Shown here: piece by piece, positions 18,157-26,803 of the stretch | Numbering within the stretch: position 1 is the stretch's first letter | How the letters are laid out: every line of letters starts with the position of its first letter | Source: Vibrio chagasii | Lineage (GTDB): Bacteria > Pseudomonadota > Gammaproteobacteria > Enterobacterales > Vibrionaceae | NCBI RefSeq assembly: GCF_024347355.1 | Contig: NZ_AP025465.1 | Span: 1,364,001 to 1,428,000 of the forward strand | Direction of reading: 5' to 3' | Length of the DNA: 64,000 nt | The notes under the pieces: generated by a model | What the model saw: only the letters and a program-made list of their open reading frames with translations | The model's database searches: none | Told to the model about the DNA's origin: nothing | Position numbers and translations under genes: made by a program

Positions 18157-18462
18157 ATGGCTTATCATTCTATTAATTTGGCTGCATACTAACACAAGCT
18201 GATTTTACCAAGCAATAAAGTTGATACGACTAAGTTATTAAATTCAATAGGATGTTTGGCTTATGAATGTTAATGAGATCAAACAATCTAACTAAAAGAT
18301 CGCCCAAAAATTTGGGCACAATGGGTCAGGTCTTGTCTTTCGCTAGCTTCTACTTTGCGTCTAAATCACCCTTGACCCGTCTACAACTTCACACTTTATA
18401 GTGTCTATATTGATTGAGAGGGGCGCTTTCTGTGTTCCCTCCAAAGTAAGTAGAGAGACACT
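18157..18462. promoter_or_regulatory. Divergent promoter region between patatin operon and hydrolase gene
   Basis: About 300 bp, AT-rich near the patatin gene. It contains a hairpin, GCCCAAA-AA-TTTGGGC (18302-18317), without a T-run. The patatin promoter should lie in the left half and the hydrolase promoter in the right half. No clear -35/-10 pair could be assigned with confidence. Confidence 0.35.
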
Positions 18463-19335
18463 ATGAAACGTTTAATTCTGAACATCACACTCTTGTTATT
18501 CACGGCGCTTGGTAGCTTTAATGCCATGGCTCATGATTCAACGATTAGGTACGGTATTGCGATATCTCACGATGGTGAACAAATTGCGTATGGTAAAAGT
18601 GGGAGTGGGGATACGGCGCTGATATTCATTCACGGCTGGAGCCTAGACAGCAGGCTATGGCAAAACCAAGTAAGTGAGTTTTCAAAGCACTACCAAGTAA
18701 TGACTATGGACTTAGCAGGGCATGGTAACTCATCGTTTAACCGTGAAGAGTACACCATGGTTGCGTTCGCCGAAGACATCAAAGCAGTCATTGAGAAAGA
18801 GCAGCTCGAATCTGTCATCTTAGTCGGGCATTCCATGGCGGGTGGTGTGATTGCAGAAGCAGCTAAACTGATGCCGCAAAGAGTGAAGGGCATTATTGGT
18901 GTCGACACATCGCAAAACGTTGCACTCGCGGTTTCACAACGCGACCTAGATGCAATGACCAAACCGTTTGAAGCAGACTTCCAAGCGGGCATTACTATGT
19001 TCGTGAAAGACTCGTTGCCAAAAGATGTAGAAGCGGATTTACTTTACTGGGTAACGCAAGACATGGCATCAGCACCGCCAGCTATCGCGATAAACCAGTT
19101 CCGTCATTATTTAGGTCAATACGTAACAGGCGAAGCCCACCGTGTGTATGAGAGCGTGAACGTGCCAGTGATATTGGTTAACGCTCGCCTATGGCCAACG
19201 GATTCAGAAGCGAACAAGAAACACATTAAGGATTACAGTATTTACTACATTGAAGACTCAGGCCACTTCCCAATGCTTGAGCAACCACAGCAGTTCAACA
19301 CAACCTTGATGAAAGCGGTTAAGTCAGTGAAGTAG
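18463..19335 (+). CDS. Exported alpha/beta hydrolase
   Basis: This 290-residue protein has a signal peptide (MKRLILNITLLLFTALGSFNA, cleavage near AMA|HD), so it acts in the periplasm or outside. The alpha/beta hydrolase core is clear: oxyanion motif HGWSLDSRLW, nucleophile elbow GHSMAGG, an acid Asp in the C-terminal half (WPTD), and catalytic His in DSGHFPMLEQP. The substrate (ester, lactone or similar) is not evident. The gene stands alone, downstream of a purine-rich leader. Confidence 0.85.
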   Translation: MKRLILNITLLLFTALGSFNAMAHDSTIRYGIAISHDGEQIAYGKSGSGDTALIFIHGWSLDSRLWQNQVSEFSKHYQVMTMDLAGHGNSSFNREEYTMVAFAEDIKAVIEKEQLESVILVGHSMAGGVIAEAAKLMPQRVKGIIGVDTSQNVALAVSQRDLDAMTKPFEADFQAGITMFVKDSLPKDVEADLLYWVTQDMASAPPAIAINQFRHYLGQYVTGEAHRVYESVNVPVILVNARLWPTDSEANKKHIKDYSIYYIEDSGHFPMLEQPQQFNTTLMKAVKSVK

Positions 19336-19518
19336 GGCGGTTGTAATTGTTTTATTGAAAAACTCAGGCCTCGCGTGTGCGGGCCTATTCTTGATAAGGA
19401 GCAGGGTGCTAATTGTAAATGGTACAAAAGCGAGCCAACATACACCTCCCGACCTCCAAGGTGGACATACTATAAATCAAGGCAGTCAAGGCTAACTTAT
19501 CCCTAATGGAGGCGAATT

Positions 19519-19944
19519 TTATAACTCTTTTACAAGGCAGTATGTGACATGGCCTTTGGGGTAATCGGGTAACTCACCAAAAACTTTATAGCCACGCTTC
19601 TCGTAAAAAGGCTTTGCTTGAAAAATGAGTGTTTCAGTTCGCATGTAACTGAAGCCTTGTTCTTTAGCAAAGGTTTCAGCGGCATCCATTAGTTTGTTTC
19701 CGACCTCCTGACCTCGATTCTCATCGGATAGCCATAGTAATTCAAGGATGCAATAGTTCCAGAAAGCACAAGCCCTAACTCCACCTAATACATTAACATT
19801 ATCGTCTTTTGCAAAGGCCGCAAATCTTGTGTCTGGTTCAAATACCACAGCATCAGGTATGTGTTTTTGATTGAAGGATTGAATGCCCTTACTTATGGTT
19901 TCAAGGTCGTTTTTATTGGGATTAGTGGTTACTTCTATTCTCAT
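19519..19944 (-). CDS. GNAT family N-acetyltransferase
   Basis: This 141-residue protein has the GNAT fold. The acetyl-CoA loop is SDENRGQEVGNKLMDAAE (a variant R-G-x-x-x-G), followed by a strand and helix and a C-terminal motif-B segment, AKPFYEKRGYKVFGELP. It transfers an acetyl group to an amine; the substrate is unknown. The gene is a monocistron between the hydrolase gene and idi, on the opposite strand from both. Confidence 0.85.
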   Translation of the reverse strand: MRIEVTTNPNKNDLETISKGIQSFNQKHIPDAVVFEPDTRFAAFAKDDNVNVLGGVRACAFWNYCILELLWLSDENRGQEVGNKLMDAAETFAKEQGFSYMRTETLIFQAKPFYEKRGYKVFGELPDYPKGHVTYCLVKEL

Positions 19945-20266
19945 TTTATATCCGTAATTTTTGAGCTACATCCCTATTATGCACATATAATCATCAAGAG
20001 TAATGATACCCCTCTATTCTGTAGGCGCTAGCAAGGTATAAGAGGAAAGAAATCCATCATCGCCTGTTTATTTTTAGGTGAGGTTTGGTCTGTCTGGTGG
20101 AAGGGAAGTAAAAATGTCTTATGTCGACACAGTTATTCAAACATAGAGCCTTGATGCTTGGCACATATCGCTTCTTTTAGCGCCGACTGATCTTTCTTGG
20201 CACAAATTGGCTATAACTAAATGTTGCGGGTGAAGCCCTCATCCAAAAAAGAGTTGGAGGAGTGAG
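19945..20266. other. Gap between GNAT gene and idi
   Basis: About 320 bp. The last 15 bp hold a strong ribosome site (GGAGGAG) for idi. No additional gene or hairpin terminator was seen. Confidence 0.4.
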
Positions 20267-20818
20267 ATGAAAGATGAAGTCATACTAGTGACGGAAGATG
20301 ATGTGGAAGTCGGTCACTGCGAAAAATTGAAAGCCCATATAGACGGGAAATTGCATCGCGCTTTCTCATTGATGATCGCAAAGAAAACGGTCGATGGGTA
20401 TGAGTTTTTGCTTCAAAAACGTGCATCTGGGAAGTACCACAGTGGCGGTAAATGGAGTAACAGCTGCTGCTCTCACCCGCGTCCAGGTGAAGCCTTAGAA
20501 AGTGCGGTTCAGCGTCGTGTTGGCGAGGAGCTAGGTACCAGCAAGCTATTAAAACTCAGCTCTCTCGGGTCATTCATTTATCAAGCACAACTCGAAAACA
20601 ACCTTACAGAGCATGAGCTCGACCACATTTTCTTAAGCTTTACTAATCAGCCCTTGTTATCCCCAAACGAATCTGAAGTGAGCGAGGTTGAATGGTTTTC
20701 AATCGAGTCCATCCAAGAGATCCTTCACCAACAGCCTGAAGCGTTTACGGTTTGGTTCCCCGACGTTTTTTTTAAAGTGGTCGAGCACCTTAAGGTGGAG
20801 TCAGAGAGCGCTGACTAA
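20267..20818 (+). CDS. idi: Isopentenyl-diphosphate delta-isomerase, type 1
   Basis: This 183-residue protein interconverts IPP and DMAPP, the C5 units for isoprenoids. It belongs to the Nudix-fold type 1 IDI family. It shows the active-site Cys stretch SNSCCSHPRPGE and the metal/acid motif in HELDHIFLSF, with GGKWSNS and the Nudix-like helix containing RVGEELG. GGAGG precedes the ATG. It lies 480 bp upstream of the proteorhodopsin-carotenoid genes on the same strand and would supply their precursor, as in other marine bacteria that carry idi beside this cluster. Confidence 0.93.
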   Translation: MKDEVILVTEDDVEVGHCEKLKAHIDGKLHRAFSLMIAKKTVDGYEFLLQKRASGKYHSGGKWSNSCCSHPRPGEALESAVQRRVGEELGTSKLLKLSSLGSFIYQAQLENNLTEHELDHIFLSFTNQPLLSPNESEVSEVEWFSIESIQEILHQQPEAFTVWFPDVFFKVVEHLKVESESAD

Positions 20819-21300
20819 CGCCAATTTACAAATAAGATTTAACGCTGCTTATCATCATTACTGCCCTCGTTGGACTCAGTCTCTTTACGCACAATTTCTA
20901 GAGATTCATCCATTTTTAGGAAGTAAGCATGTCGGGTTTGCGTTGAAATAATGTGTGGTAGGGCGATAGCACACACTTGGAAAAGAGTTGTATTCAGAAA
21001 GTATTTACATTAGGAAAATGCAGATAGCTATTCGCATGAGAATATTAACCAGTTAATAACTCTAACTTGCCCATTGAGGCCACATAACCCTCTCGATCCT
21101 TTTAAATACATTATCAGTTTCCACTTAAACCGCTTTCATTTGCTTTCTCCACTCAATCTAAATCTCATTGTCAATAAATTTATGTTTCAAAAGTTTCTGG
21201 TTTGTTATTTTTGTGATCGTGTTTTAACATTTAATCGTAAGGTCTTGAGAAAAGCGAGGAATTCACGAGCAGTACTCGCGATAACCATAGCTAAAGTGAG
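20819..21300 (+). promoter_or_regulatory. Promoter/leader region of the proteorhodopsin operon
   Basis: This 482-bp gap is AT-rich. It contains small dyads such as ATTAACCAGTTAAT (near 21043-21056) and CGAG-CAGTA-CTCG (near 21266-21278, just upstream of the opsin start). These could be regulator sites. No long ORF with a ribosome site is present, and no specific sigma factor site could be assigned. Confidence 0.4.
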
Positions 21301-22122
21301 ATGAAAATTATGGAAATTAAACTACTATCAGCAAAGCTCGGCGTGCTGAAATCGACATCTTTCAAAACAAACGTAATCGCAGTAAGCATGTTCGCTGCAT
21401 TTTTCTATTCAGGCAGTGCTAATGCCGCTGCAAACCTCAAACCAGATGACTTTGTAGGAATATCTTTTTGGTTAATCTCTATGGCGCTAATGGCGTCGAC
21501 AGTGTTCTTCTTGTGGGAAACACAAGGGGTGACTGCAAAGTGGAAAACGTCATTGACAGTATCCGCTCTCGTGACTCTCATTGCCGCAGTACACTACTTC
21601 TACATGAGAGATGTGTGGGTTGCGACAGGAGAAACTCCAACCGTTTACCGATACATTGATTGGCTCCTTACAGTGCCACTTCTGATGATCGAATTTTATC
21701 TCATCCTTAGAGCAATCGGTGCAGCTTCTCCAGGCATTTTCTGGCGTTTGCTCATCGGTACGTTAGTAATGCTGATACCTGGTTTTCTGGGCGAGGCGGG
21801 TTATATCAACGTTACCATCGGGTTTGTAATAGGTATGCTTGGTTGGGCCTACATCTTGTATGAAATATTCTTCGGTGAGGCTGGTAAAGCAGCCACTAAT
21901 CAAGCCAGTGACTCTGTAAGATTTGCTTACAATTTAATGCGCTGGATTGTCACTGTTGGTTGGGCAATTTATCCAATCGGCTATGTTCTAGGATACATGA
22001 TGGGGGCGGTAGACGAAGCGTCTTTGAACTTGGTTTACAACCTCGCTGATGTAATCAACAAAATTGCTTTTGGTCTGCTTATTTGGTACGCAGCAACTTC
22101 TGAAAGCCAAAAGGAAGCTTAG
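21301..22122 (+). CDS. Proteorhodopsin, green-tuned light-driven proton pump
   Basis: This 273-residue protein has a signal peptide (cleavage near SANA|AANL) and seven TM helices. Key residues align with the marine gamma-proteobacterial pump: His98 (H75), proton acceptor Asp120 (D97) in RYIDWLLTVPLL, Leu128 at the tuning position 105 (green absorbing), proton donor Glu131 (E108), and the retinal Schiff-base Lys254 (K231) in DVINKIAFG. An alternative ATG at 21310 has better spacing to the weak AGTGAG site. It pumps protons outward in light and needs retinal made by the downstream crt-blh genes. A hairpin follows the stop. Confidence 0.96.
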   Translation: MKIMEIKLLSAKLGVLKSTSFKTNVIAVSMFAAFFYSGSANAAANLKPDDFVGISFWLISMALMASTVFFLWETQGVTAKWKTSLTVSALVTLIAAVHYFYMRDVWVATGETPTVYRYIDWLLTVPLLMIEFYLILRAIGAASPGIFWRLLIGTLVMLIPGFLGEAGYINVTIGFVIGMLGWAYILYEIFFGEAGKAATNQASDSVRFAYNLMRWIVTVGWAIYPIGYVLGYMMGAVDEASLNLVYNLADVINKIAFGLLIWYAATSESQKEA

Positions 22123-22128
22123 CTGGTT

Positions 22129-22157
22129 AGAGAGCCGACCTTGTTCGGCTCTCTTTA
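22129..22157 (+). terminator. Terminator-like hairpin between proteorhodopsin and crtE
   Basis: AGAGAGCCGA (22129-22138) and TCGGCTCTCT (22145-22154) form a perfect 10-bp stem with a 6-nt loop, then only a short T-tract. Partial termination here would give much more opsin than carotenoid-enzyme mRNA. Confidence 0.75.
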
Positions 22158-22203
22158 ACTTCGCAGAGTTACACTCACTCACATCAGTACATAGGTGGCA
22201 CAC

Positions 22204-23076
22204 ATGAATAGTCCACTGAGATTGTCATTAGCAGATAAAACCAAAAGCGTGCAAAGACAGTGCGAGCGCTTCCTGAACACCCAAGTAGCCGGTCATCAAC
22301 CTGCAGACTATCATTTGAAAACCGGTGGTAGCCGTACGAGAATGAATATTTGTATCGATGCTTCCCTCTCTTTGGGATTATCTGACAGCGATGCTGTTAG
22401 GCTCTCAGCATCGATAGAGTTGATGCACAACGCATCCCTAGTGCATGACGACATACAAGACCATGATCCAACGCGTCGAGGTATGGAAACGGTGTGGTCT
22501 AAATTTGGGCACAATGTTGCTATATGTACAGGCGACTACCTCATCACTAAGGCCTTTGGCTCACTCGCGTCGGTGTCTTGTTCTGGAGCTTTGCCATTGC
22601 TGCTGGAAGAGATGCAACAAGCCGTTAGCGAAACGATCTATGGCCAGCTTGAAGACTTAACCACAAAGGAGGTGAACTCAGCTAAGCAATATGAGCAGAT
22701 TGCGGCGAAGAAAGCCGGTCCGCTACTTTATCTGCCGCTCGTTCTTCCACTCGTAGCGTCCAATGAGACCGTTTCAGTTTCGATAGCTAAGCGTTCTGCA
22801 ACCAACTTTGCCGTCGCTTACCAGATACTCGATGATTTGTCCGACAGCGTGGATGATGGCTCCAAGTCCCGACCAAACTTGCTCAACTTTTACAAGCAAC
22901 ACAACGATCCATCTACGGCGTATAAGCTGACAGTCCAGCGCGCTCGTTATCTTCTGAAAAGTTGTGAAAGAGACTTTGGAAAACTCCCTAATGATTGCGC
23001 TGCAGGGTTTTTGAATAAAACGGTATATTTACTCGGCGAGCTTGAGAGGCATACGCATGAAAGCAGAAACCAATAA
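22204..23076 (+). CDS. crtE: Geranylgeranyl diphosphate synthase
   Basis: This polyprenyl synthase of 290 residues condenses IPP with farnesyl or shorter diphosphates to GGPP, the first step of carotenoid synthesis. Both Asp-rich motifs are present: DDIQD at 82-86 (after LMHNASLVH) and DDLSD at ~210-214. GGSRTRM near residue 41 is the substrate-binding segment. The ATG at 22204 is chosen over a GTG at 22195 because AGGTGG lies five bases upstream. It overlaps crtI by 20 nt. Confidence 0.93.
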   Translation: MNSPLRLSLADKTKSVQRQCERFLNTQVAGHQPADYHLKTGGSRTRMNICIDASLSLGLSDSDAVRLSASIELMHNASLVHDDIQDHDPTRRGMETVWSKFGHNVAICTGDYLITKAFGSLASVSCSGALPLLLEEMQQAVSETIYGQLEDLTTKEVNSAKQYEQIAAKKAGPLLYLPLVLPLVASNETVSVSIAKRSATNFAVAYQILDDLSDSVDDGSKSRPNLLNFYKQHNDPSTAYKLTVQRARYLLKSCERDFGKLPNDCAAGFLNKTVYLLGELERHTHESRNQ

Positions 23077-24664
23077 GCAGTCTACTCCAAGCGCTGTAGT
23101 TATCGGTGCGGGTTTCGGTGGAATCGCTTCAGCCCTAAGGCTAAGAGCCAAAGGCTATGAAGTTGCGATTATCGACAAAGGCGATCAACTGGGAGGCCGG
23201 GCTCGGGTGTTTCGTCGTGGTGGCTTCGTTTTTGACGCTGGACCTACAGTAATCACAGCTCCCTTTCTCATCGATGAACTTTTTCAGCTTTTTGGAGAGA
23301 AGACGCAAGATTATGTGACTATTGTTCCTGTCTATCCTTGGTACCGTTTTCACTACCATGATGGCTCTACGTTTGACTATGGCGGCTCATTGAACCAAAT
23401 CCTAGCGGAAATCGAGTCCATTTCACCCGAGGATGTGGACGGATATAAGCGGTTGCTAAGTACATCGAGAGACATTTTTGACATCGGTTTCACCAAGCTT
23501 GCCGACGAGCCTTTCGACAAACCAATCTCCATGATCAAGCAGATTCCAAACCTAGTTAAACTTGGATGCTACAAAACAGTCTGGCAACTTGTCTCTGATC
23601 ACTTGCAACATGAAAAGTTGAGACAAGCTTTCTCGATACAACCTCTATTAGTGGGTGGCAACCCATTTGACACAACCAGTATTTACAACTTAATACACTT
23701 TTTGGAACAAAAGTGGGGAGTGCATTTCGCCATCGGTGGTATGGGTGCTCTCGTCAAAGCGCTTGAACAGTTAATGCGAAGTAAAGGCATAAAGATCCGT
23801 TTAGGCGAAGAGGTTGAAGGTGTCATCGCTGAGGAAAAGAAAGTGACAGCCGTTGATCTTAAGGGTGGCAAAAGGATCCGGTGCGACATCGTTGTTTCCA
23901 ACGCGGATCCGGCATATCTCTATAAGAAGATGGTGCCAAGAGATCAACAACGCTGGTCAGCCAAGGTAAAAGCCAAATATTCGAAGTTTTCAATGGGTCT
24001 ATATGTTCTCTATTTCGGTACGACTAAACGGTTCCCAAATATCGCGCATCACACCATATGGCTAGGAAAGCGTTATGAAAGTCTTCTTGACGATATATTT
24101 AATCGCCAAGTACTCGCGGATGACTTTTCTCTGTATGTCCACCGACCAACGGCGACTGACCCAAGTATGGCGCCGGAGGGCTGCGACAGCTTTTACGTAT
24201 TGGCACCAGTGCCGAACTTACAGTCGGGCGTAGATTGGGAAAAAACCAAGAACCAATATGGCGACCAGATCATTGAGGCACTCAATAATAGTATGATGCC
24301 GGGGCTGTCAGATTGTATTGTTGAACGCTTCTGCATGACTCCGAAAGACTTTGAGTGTAACTATAATAGTGTCCATGGTGCGGGCTTCTCAATCGCTCCA
24401 ACACTCACTCAGTCGGCCTATTTCCGTTTCCACAACCGTGGTGAAGGTCCGGAAAACCTATTTGTGGTTGGCGCGGGTAGCCACCCAGGTGCAGGGTTGC
24501 CCGGCGTACTTTGCTCGGCAAAAGTGTTGGATAAAATAGTTCCCTCGGTCGAACCGATGAATGCTAGCGACTCTAACATCATTTGGTTAAAGAGCGATGA
24601 CCAGCTAACACAGGATATTGCCTCTCCCAGCACTAAAGGGGCTGACCAGGGAAGTGGAGGTTAA
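23057..24664 (+). CDS. crtI: Phytoene desaturase (lycopene-forming)
   Basis: This 535-residue FAD enzyme carries out the four desaturations of phytoene to lycopene. The N-terminal dinucleotide fold is AVVIGAGFGGIASALRLRA, followed by DKGDQLGGRAR. The C-terminal CrtI signature is present (VVGAGSHPGAGLPGVL). The ATG at 23057 is preferred because GAGAGG lies seven bases upstream, inside the end of crtE. crtB follows two bases after the stop. A polar tail of ~30 residues extends past the conserved end. Confidence 0.95.
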   Translation: MKAETNKQSTPSAVVIGAGFGGIASALRLRAKGYEVAIIDKGDQLGGRARVFRRGGFVFDAGPTVITAPFLIDELFQLFGEKTQDYVTIVPVYPWYRFHYHDGSTFDYGGSLNQILAEIESISPEDVDGYKRLLSTSRDIFDIGFTKLADEPFDKPISMIKQIPNLVKLGCYKTVWQLVSDHLQHEKLRQAFSIQPLLVGGNPFDTTSIYNLIHFLEQKWGVHFAIGGMGALVKALEQLMRSKGIKIRLGEEVEGVIAEEKKVTAVDLKGGKRIRCDIVVSNADPAYLYKKMVPRDQQRWSAKVKAKYSKFSMGLYVLYFGTTKRFPNIAHHTIWLGKRYESLLDDIFNRQVLADDFSLYVHRPTATDPSMAPEGCDSFYVLAPVPNLQSGVDWEKTKNQYGDQIIEALNNSMMPGLSDCIVERFCMTPKDFECNYNSVHGAGFSIAPTLTQSAYFRFHNRGEGPENLFVVGAGSHPGAGLPGVLCSAKVLDKIVPSVEPMNASDSNIIWLKSDDQLTQDIASPSTKGADQGSGG

Positions 24665-24666
24665 TT

Positions 24667-25587
24667 ATGAAAAATCCAGCGCTCCTTAGCTTGGCAACTC
24701 ATGGTAAGACATTCAAATTCGCAAGTCTTCTACTTAGCAAGGCACAGGTAGATCAGGCAGCGAGGCTCTATCAGTTCTGCCGTTGGGTTGACGATATAGC
24801 AGATGAAACACAGGACAAAAGCTTTGCGAAAGAGATGCTAGACAACGTGAAGCAACAAATCATTACCGGCAAACCACGTAATAAGATAACCGAAGATTTC
24901 CTAATATTGTCCGGTGAATTAGGTATACCCATCAACCATGCTCTGACCCTCATTGATGGTGTTTCTAGTGATTTGAATGAGGTTGCCTTTGTTACTGAAG
25001 ATGAGCTCATTGAATACGCCTATAAAGTCGCTGGGGTTGTAGGGCTGATGATGTGTCCGATTCTCGATGCTAAGCCGCAAGGTACTGCGCATGCAATCGA
25101 TCTTGGAATCGCTATGCAACTAACGAATATAGCGAGAGATGTGATGGAAGACGCTCAACTCGGGAGAAGGTACTTGCCTCTTGAATGGTGTGGAGTCAGT
25201 ACACATCAAATCGTCGAGGACTCAGACACAACGGTTCGGCCACAGGTTATGCAAGCGATCAGACGTACACTCGCGCTGGCAGAGTGCTATTACCAAAGTG
25301 CGCGTCAAGGGTATCGTTACCTGCCACCGCAAAGCCACAGAGCAATTGTTGTTGCAGAAGCTGTTTACCGAGAGATAGGAGTAAAACTTGAGCGGCAAGG
25401 TCTAAGGTATTGGCAAGGAAGAACCACAATTACGCTCGGGGGTAAATTTTGGTTAGCGTCTTCCAGTTTAATCTCTTTCAAAGTACGCGAGAAAGCACCT
25501 CACAATCACGACTTGCACAAACCGTTGAGCAAGATAGTCGGTTTTGACAGGCTTGGGCGTAAATCAAATGGTCTTCCACACCAATAA
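24667..25587 (+). CDS. crtB: 15-cis-phytoene synthase
   Basis: This 306-residue protein joins two GGPP molecules to phytoene. It has the two trans-isoprenyl synthase motifs: DDIAD in RWVDDIADE (residues 42-46) and the second in NIARDVMEDAQLGRRYLP (~residues 155-175). It starts two bases after crtI within the same operon, and its end overlaps the preferred crtY start by 20 nt. Confidence 0.94.
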   Translation: MKNPALLSLATHGKTFKFASLLLSKAQVDQAARLYQFCRWVDDIADETQDKSFAKEMLDNVKQQIITGKPRNKITEDFLILSGELGIPINHALTLIDGVSSDLNEVAFVTEDELIEYAYKVAGVVGLMMCPILDAKPQGTAHAIDLGIAMQLTNIARDVMEDAQLGRRYLPLEWCGVSTHQIVEDSDTTVRPQVMQAIRRTLALAECYYQSARQGYRYLPPQSHRAIVVAEAVYREIGVKLERQGLRYWQGRTTITLGGKFWLASSSLISFKVREKAPHNHDLHKPLSKIVGFDRLGRKSNGLPHQ

Positions 25588-26803
25588 CCGGCCAGTTGTG
25601 CCGAGTTCGTCTACAACCCCCCAGTCGGAATATAAAGCTGATCTCGTGATGGTGGGGGTAGGACTCTCCTCTTGCTCGTTAGTACTAGCTCTGATTGAAG
25701 CCGGATATTCGGGCGAAATAGTTATGCTTGAGCAAGCCGATGTCGTGAATACCAACAAAACATGGTGTTATTGGAGCGACAAGCATATGCCCCGTTATCT
25801 ATCTCCTCTTGTGAGTAAGCGGTGGCGTCACTGGCGTGTTGCAGAGACAAAGCAATCTGTTTCTAACAACGAACATGGCTACCATTGCATTAAAGCGGCA
25901 GATTTTTTTGATTACTGCTTTGAACGTTTTGCCAATTACGGAAAAGTCACCATGCTTTTCAATAAAGCGGTGGATGATATTGCTGTGGGTACCAGCACGG
26001 TCACGGTTCGTTCCAATGATTTCAGCATCACCGCCACACATGGTTTCGACAGTCGTCCTCCACCGCTAACCAATGTTGGTAGAGGTAGCTTGCTTCAGTG
26101 TTTCACCGGCGCTTGGGTGGAGAGTACCGAACCCATATTTCACCCTCAAACTGCCCATTTAATGGCGGATATAAAAACCGTAGGTGATGCCATTGAGTTT
26201 ATTTACATTCTTCCTTTAAGTCGGAGAGAGGCGTTGATTGAAGTAACGCAATTCTCCCCGAAAGCCAAATCATTAAAACGTCTCAAAAAAATGACGCTTG
26301 AGGTGCTAGATACTTTTGGCTTGGGTAGCGAAGATGTGACTGGTTGGGAGGGAGGGATCTTGCCGATGACAACCTATACCGACCCAACTATTGTCGATGA
26401 AAAAGGTAGTAACACGAGCAACCAATGGCGAAACATAGGTATTAGAGGCAACTGCATTAGAGCGGCTACTGGGTACGCTTTCTCTCGAATTCAACAAGAT
26501 AGCCAACGCATAGCTCGTCAAATTACAGGGCAAAAAATTGCAACTTACGAAGAAAAGACAATATCGTTGAACGCTGGGCTATACACTTGGTTAGATTCTA
26601 TCTTCCTAATGGCTCTTACTCAGCGTCCTGAATTGGCACCTGAGGTATTCAAAAGAATGGCGAGGGGAACAACGGGTGAGCAGTTTGCGAGGTTCATGAC
26701 TGAGCGAGCTTCGGCGCTTGACCTTCTCAAGGTTATTGGCTCAATGCCTAAACGAGCCTTTGTTCGCGCAGCTTGGGAGACAATGATATGGAATCGACGT
26801 TGA
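25568..26803 (+). CDS. crtY: Lycopene beta-cyclase
   Basis: This ~411-residue protein converts lycopene to beta-carotene. The N-terminal nucleotide-binding fold is LVMVGVGLSSCSLVLALIEAG. The CrtY signatures NKTWCYWS and GWEGGILPM follow, and the C-terminal part has YTWLDSIFL. The frame is open upstream to a TTG at 25544. The ATG at 25568 gives a 20-nt overlap with crtB, the same overlap as crtE/crtI. The ribosome site is weak, so coupled translation is likely. Confidence 0.9.
   Translation: MVFHTNNRPVVPSSSTTPQSEYKADLVMVGVGLSSCSLVLALIEAGYSGEIVMLEQADVVNTNKTWCYWSDKHMPRYLSPLVSKRWRHWRVAETKQSVSNNEHGYHCIKAADFFDYCFERFANYGKVTMLFNKAVDDIAVGTSTVTVRSNDFSITATHGFDSRPPPLTNVGRGSLLQCFTGAWVESTEPIFHPQTAHLMADIKTVGDAIEFIYILPLSRREALIEVTQFSPKAKSLKRLKKMTLEVLDTFGLGSEDVTGWEGGILPMTTYTDPTIVDEKGSNTSNQWRNIGIRGNCIRAATGYAFSRIQQDSQRIARQITGQKIATYEEKTISLNAGLYTWLDSIFLMALTQRPELAPEVFKRMARGTTGEQFARFMTERASALDLLKVIGSMPKRAFVRAAWETMIWNRR

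Noticed and set aside
14671..18195. The patatin operon as a standard CBASS system
   Set aside because: No CD-NTase or other nucleotide cyclase gene is present in the operon or next to it, so it cannot be called CBASS.
19430..19520. Possible integron attC site near the GNAT gene
   Set aside because: No attC core (GTTRRRY and its mirror) or VCR-like stem was found.
20140..20230. Sigma-54-like site (TGGCAC) upstream of idi
   Set aside because: TGGCAC occurs twice, but the matching TTGC at -12 spacing is not present in either case.
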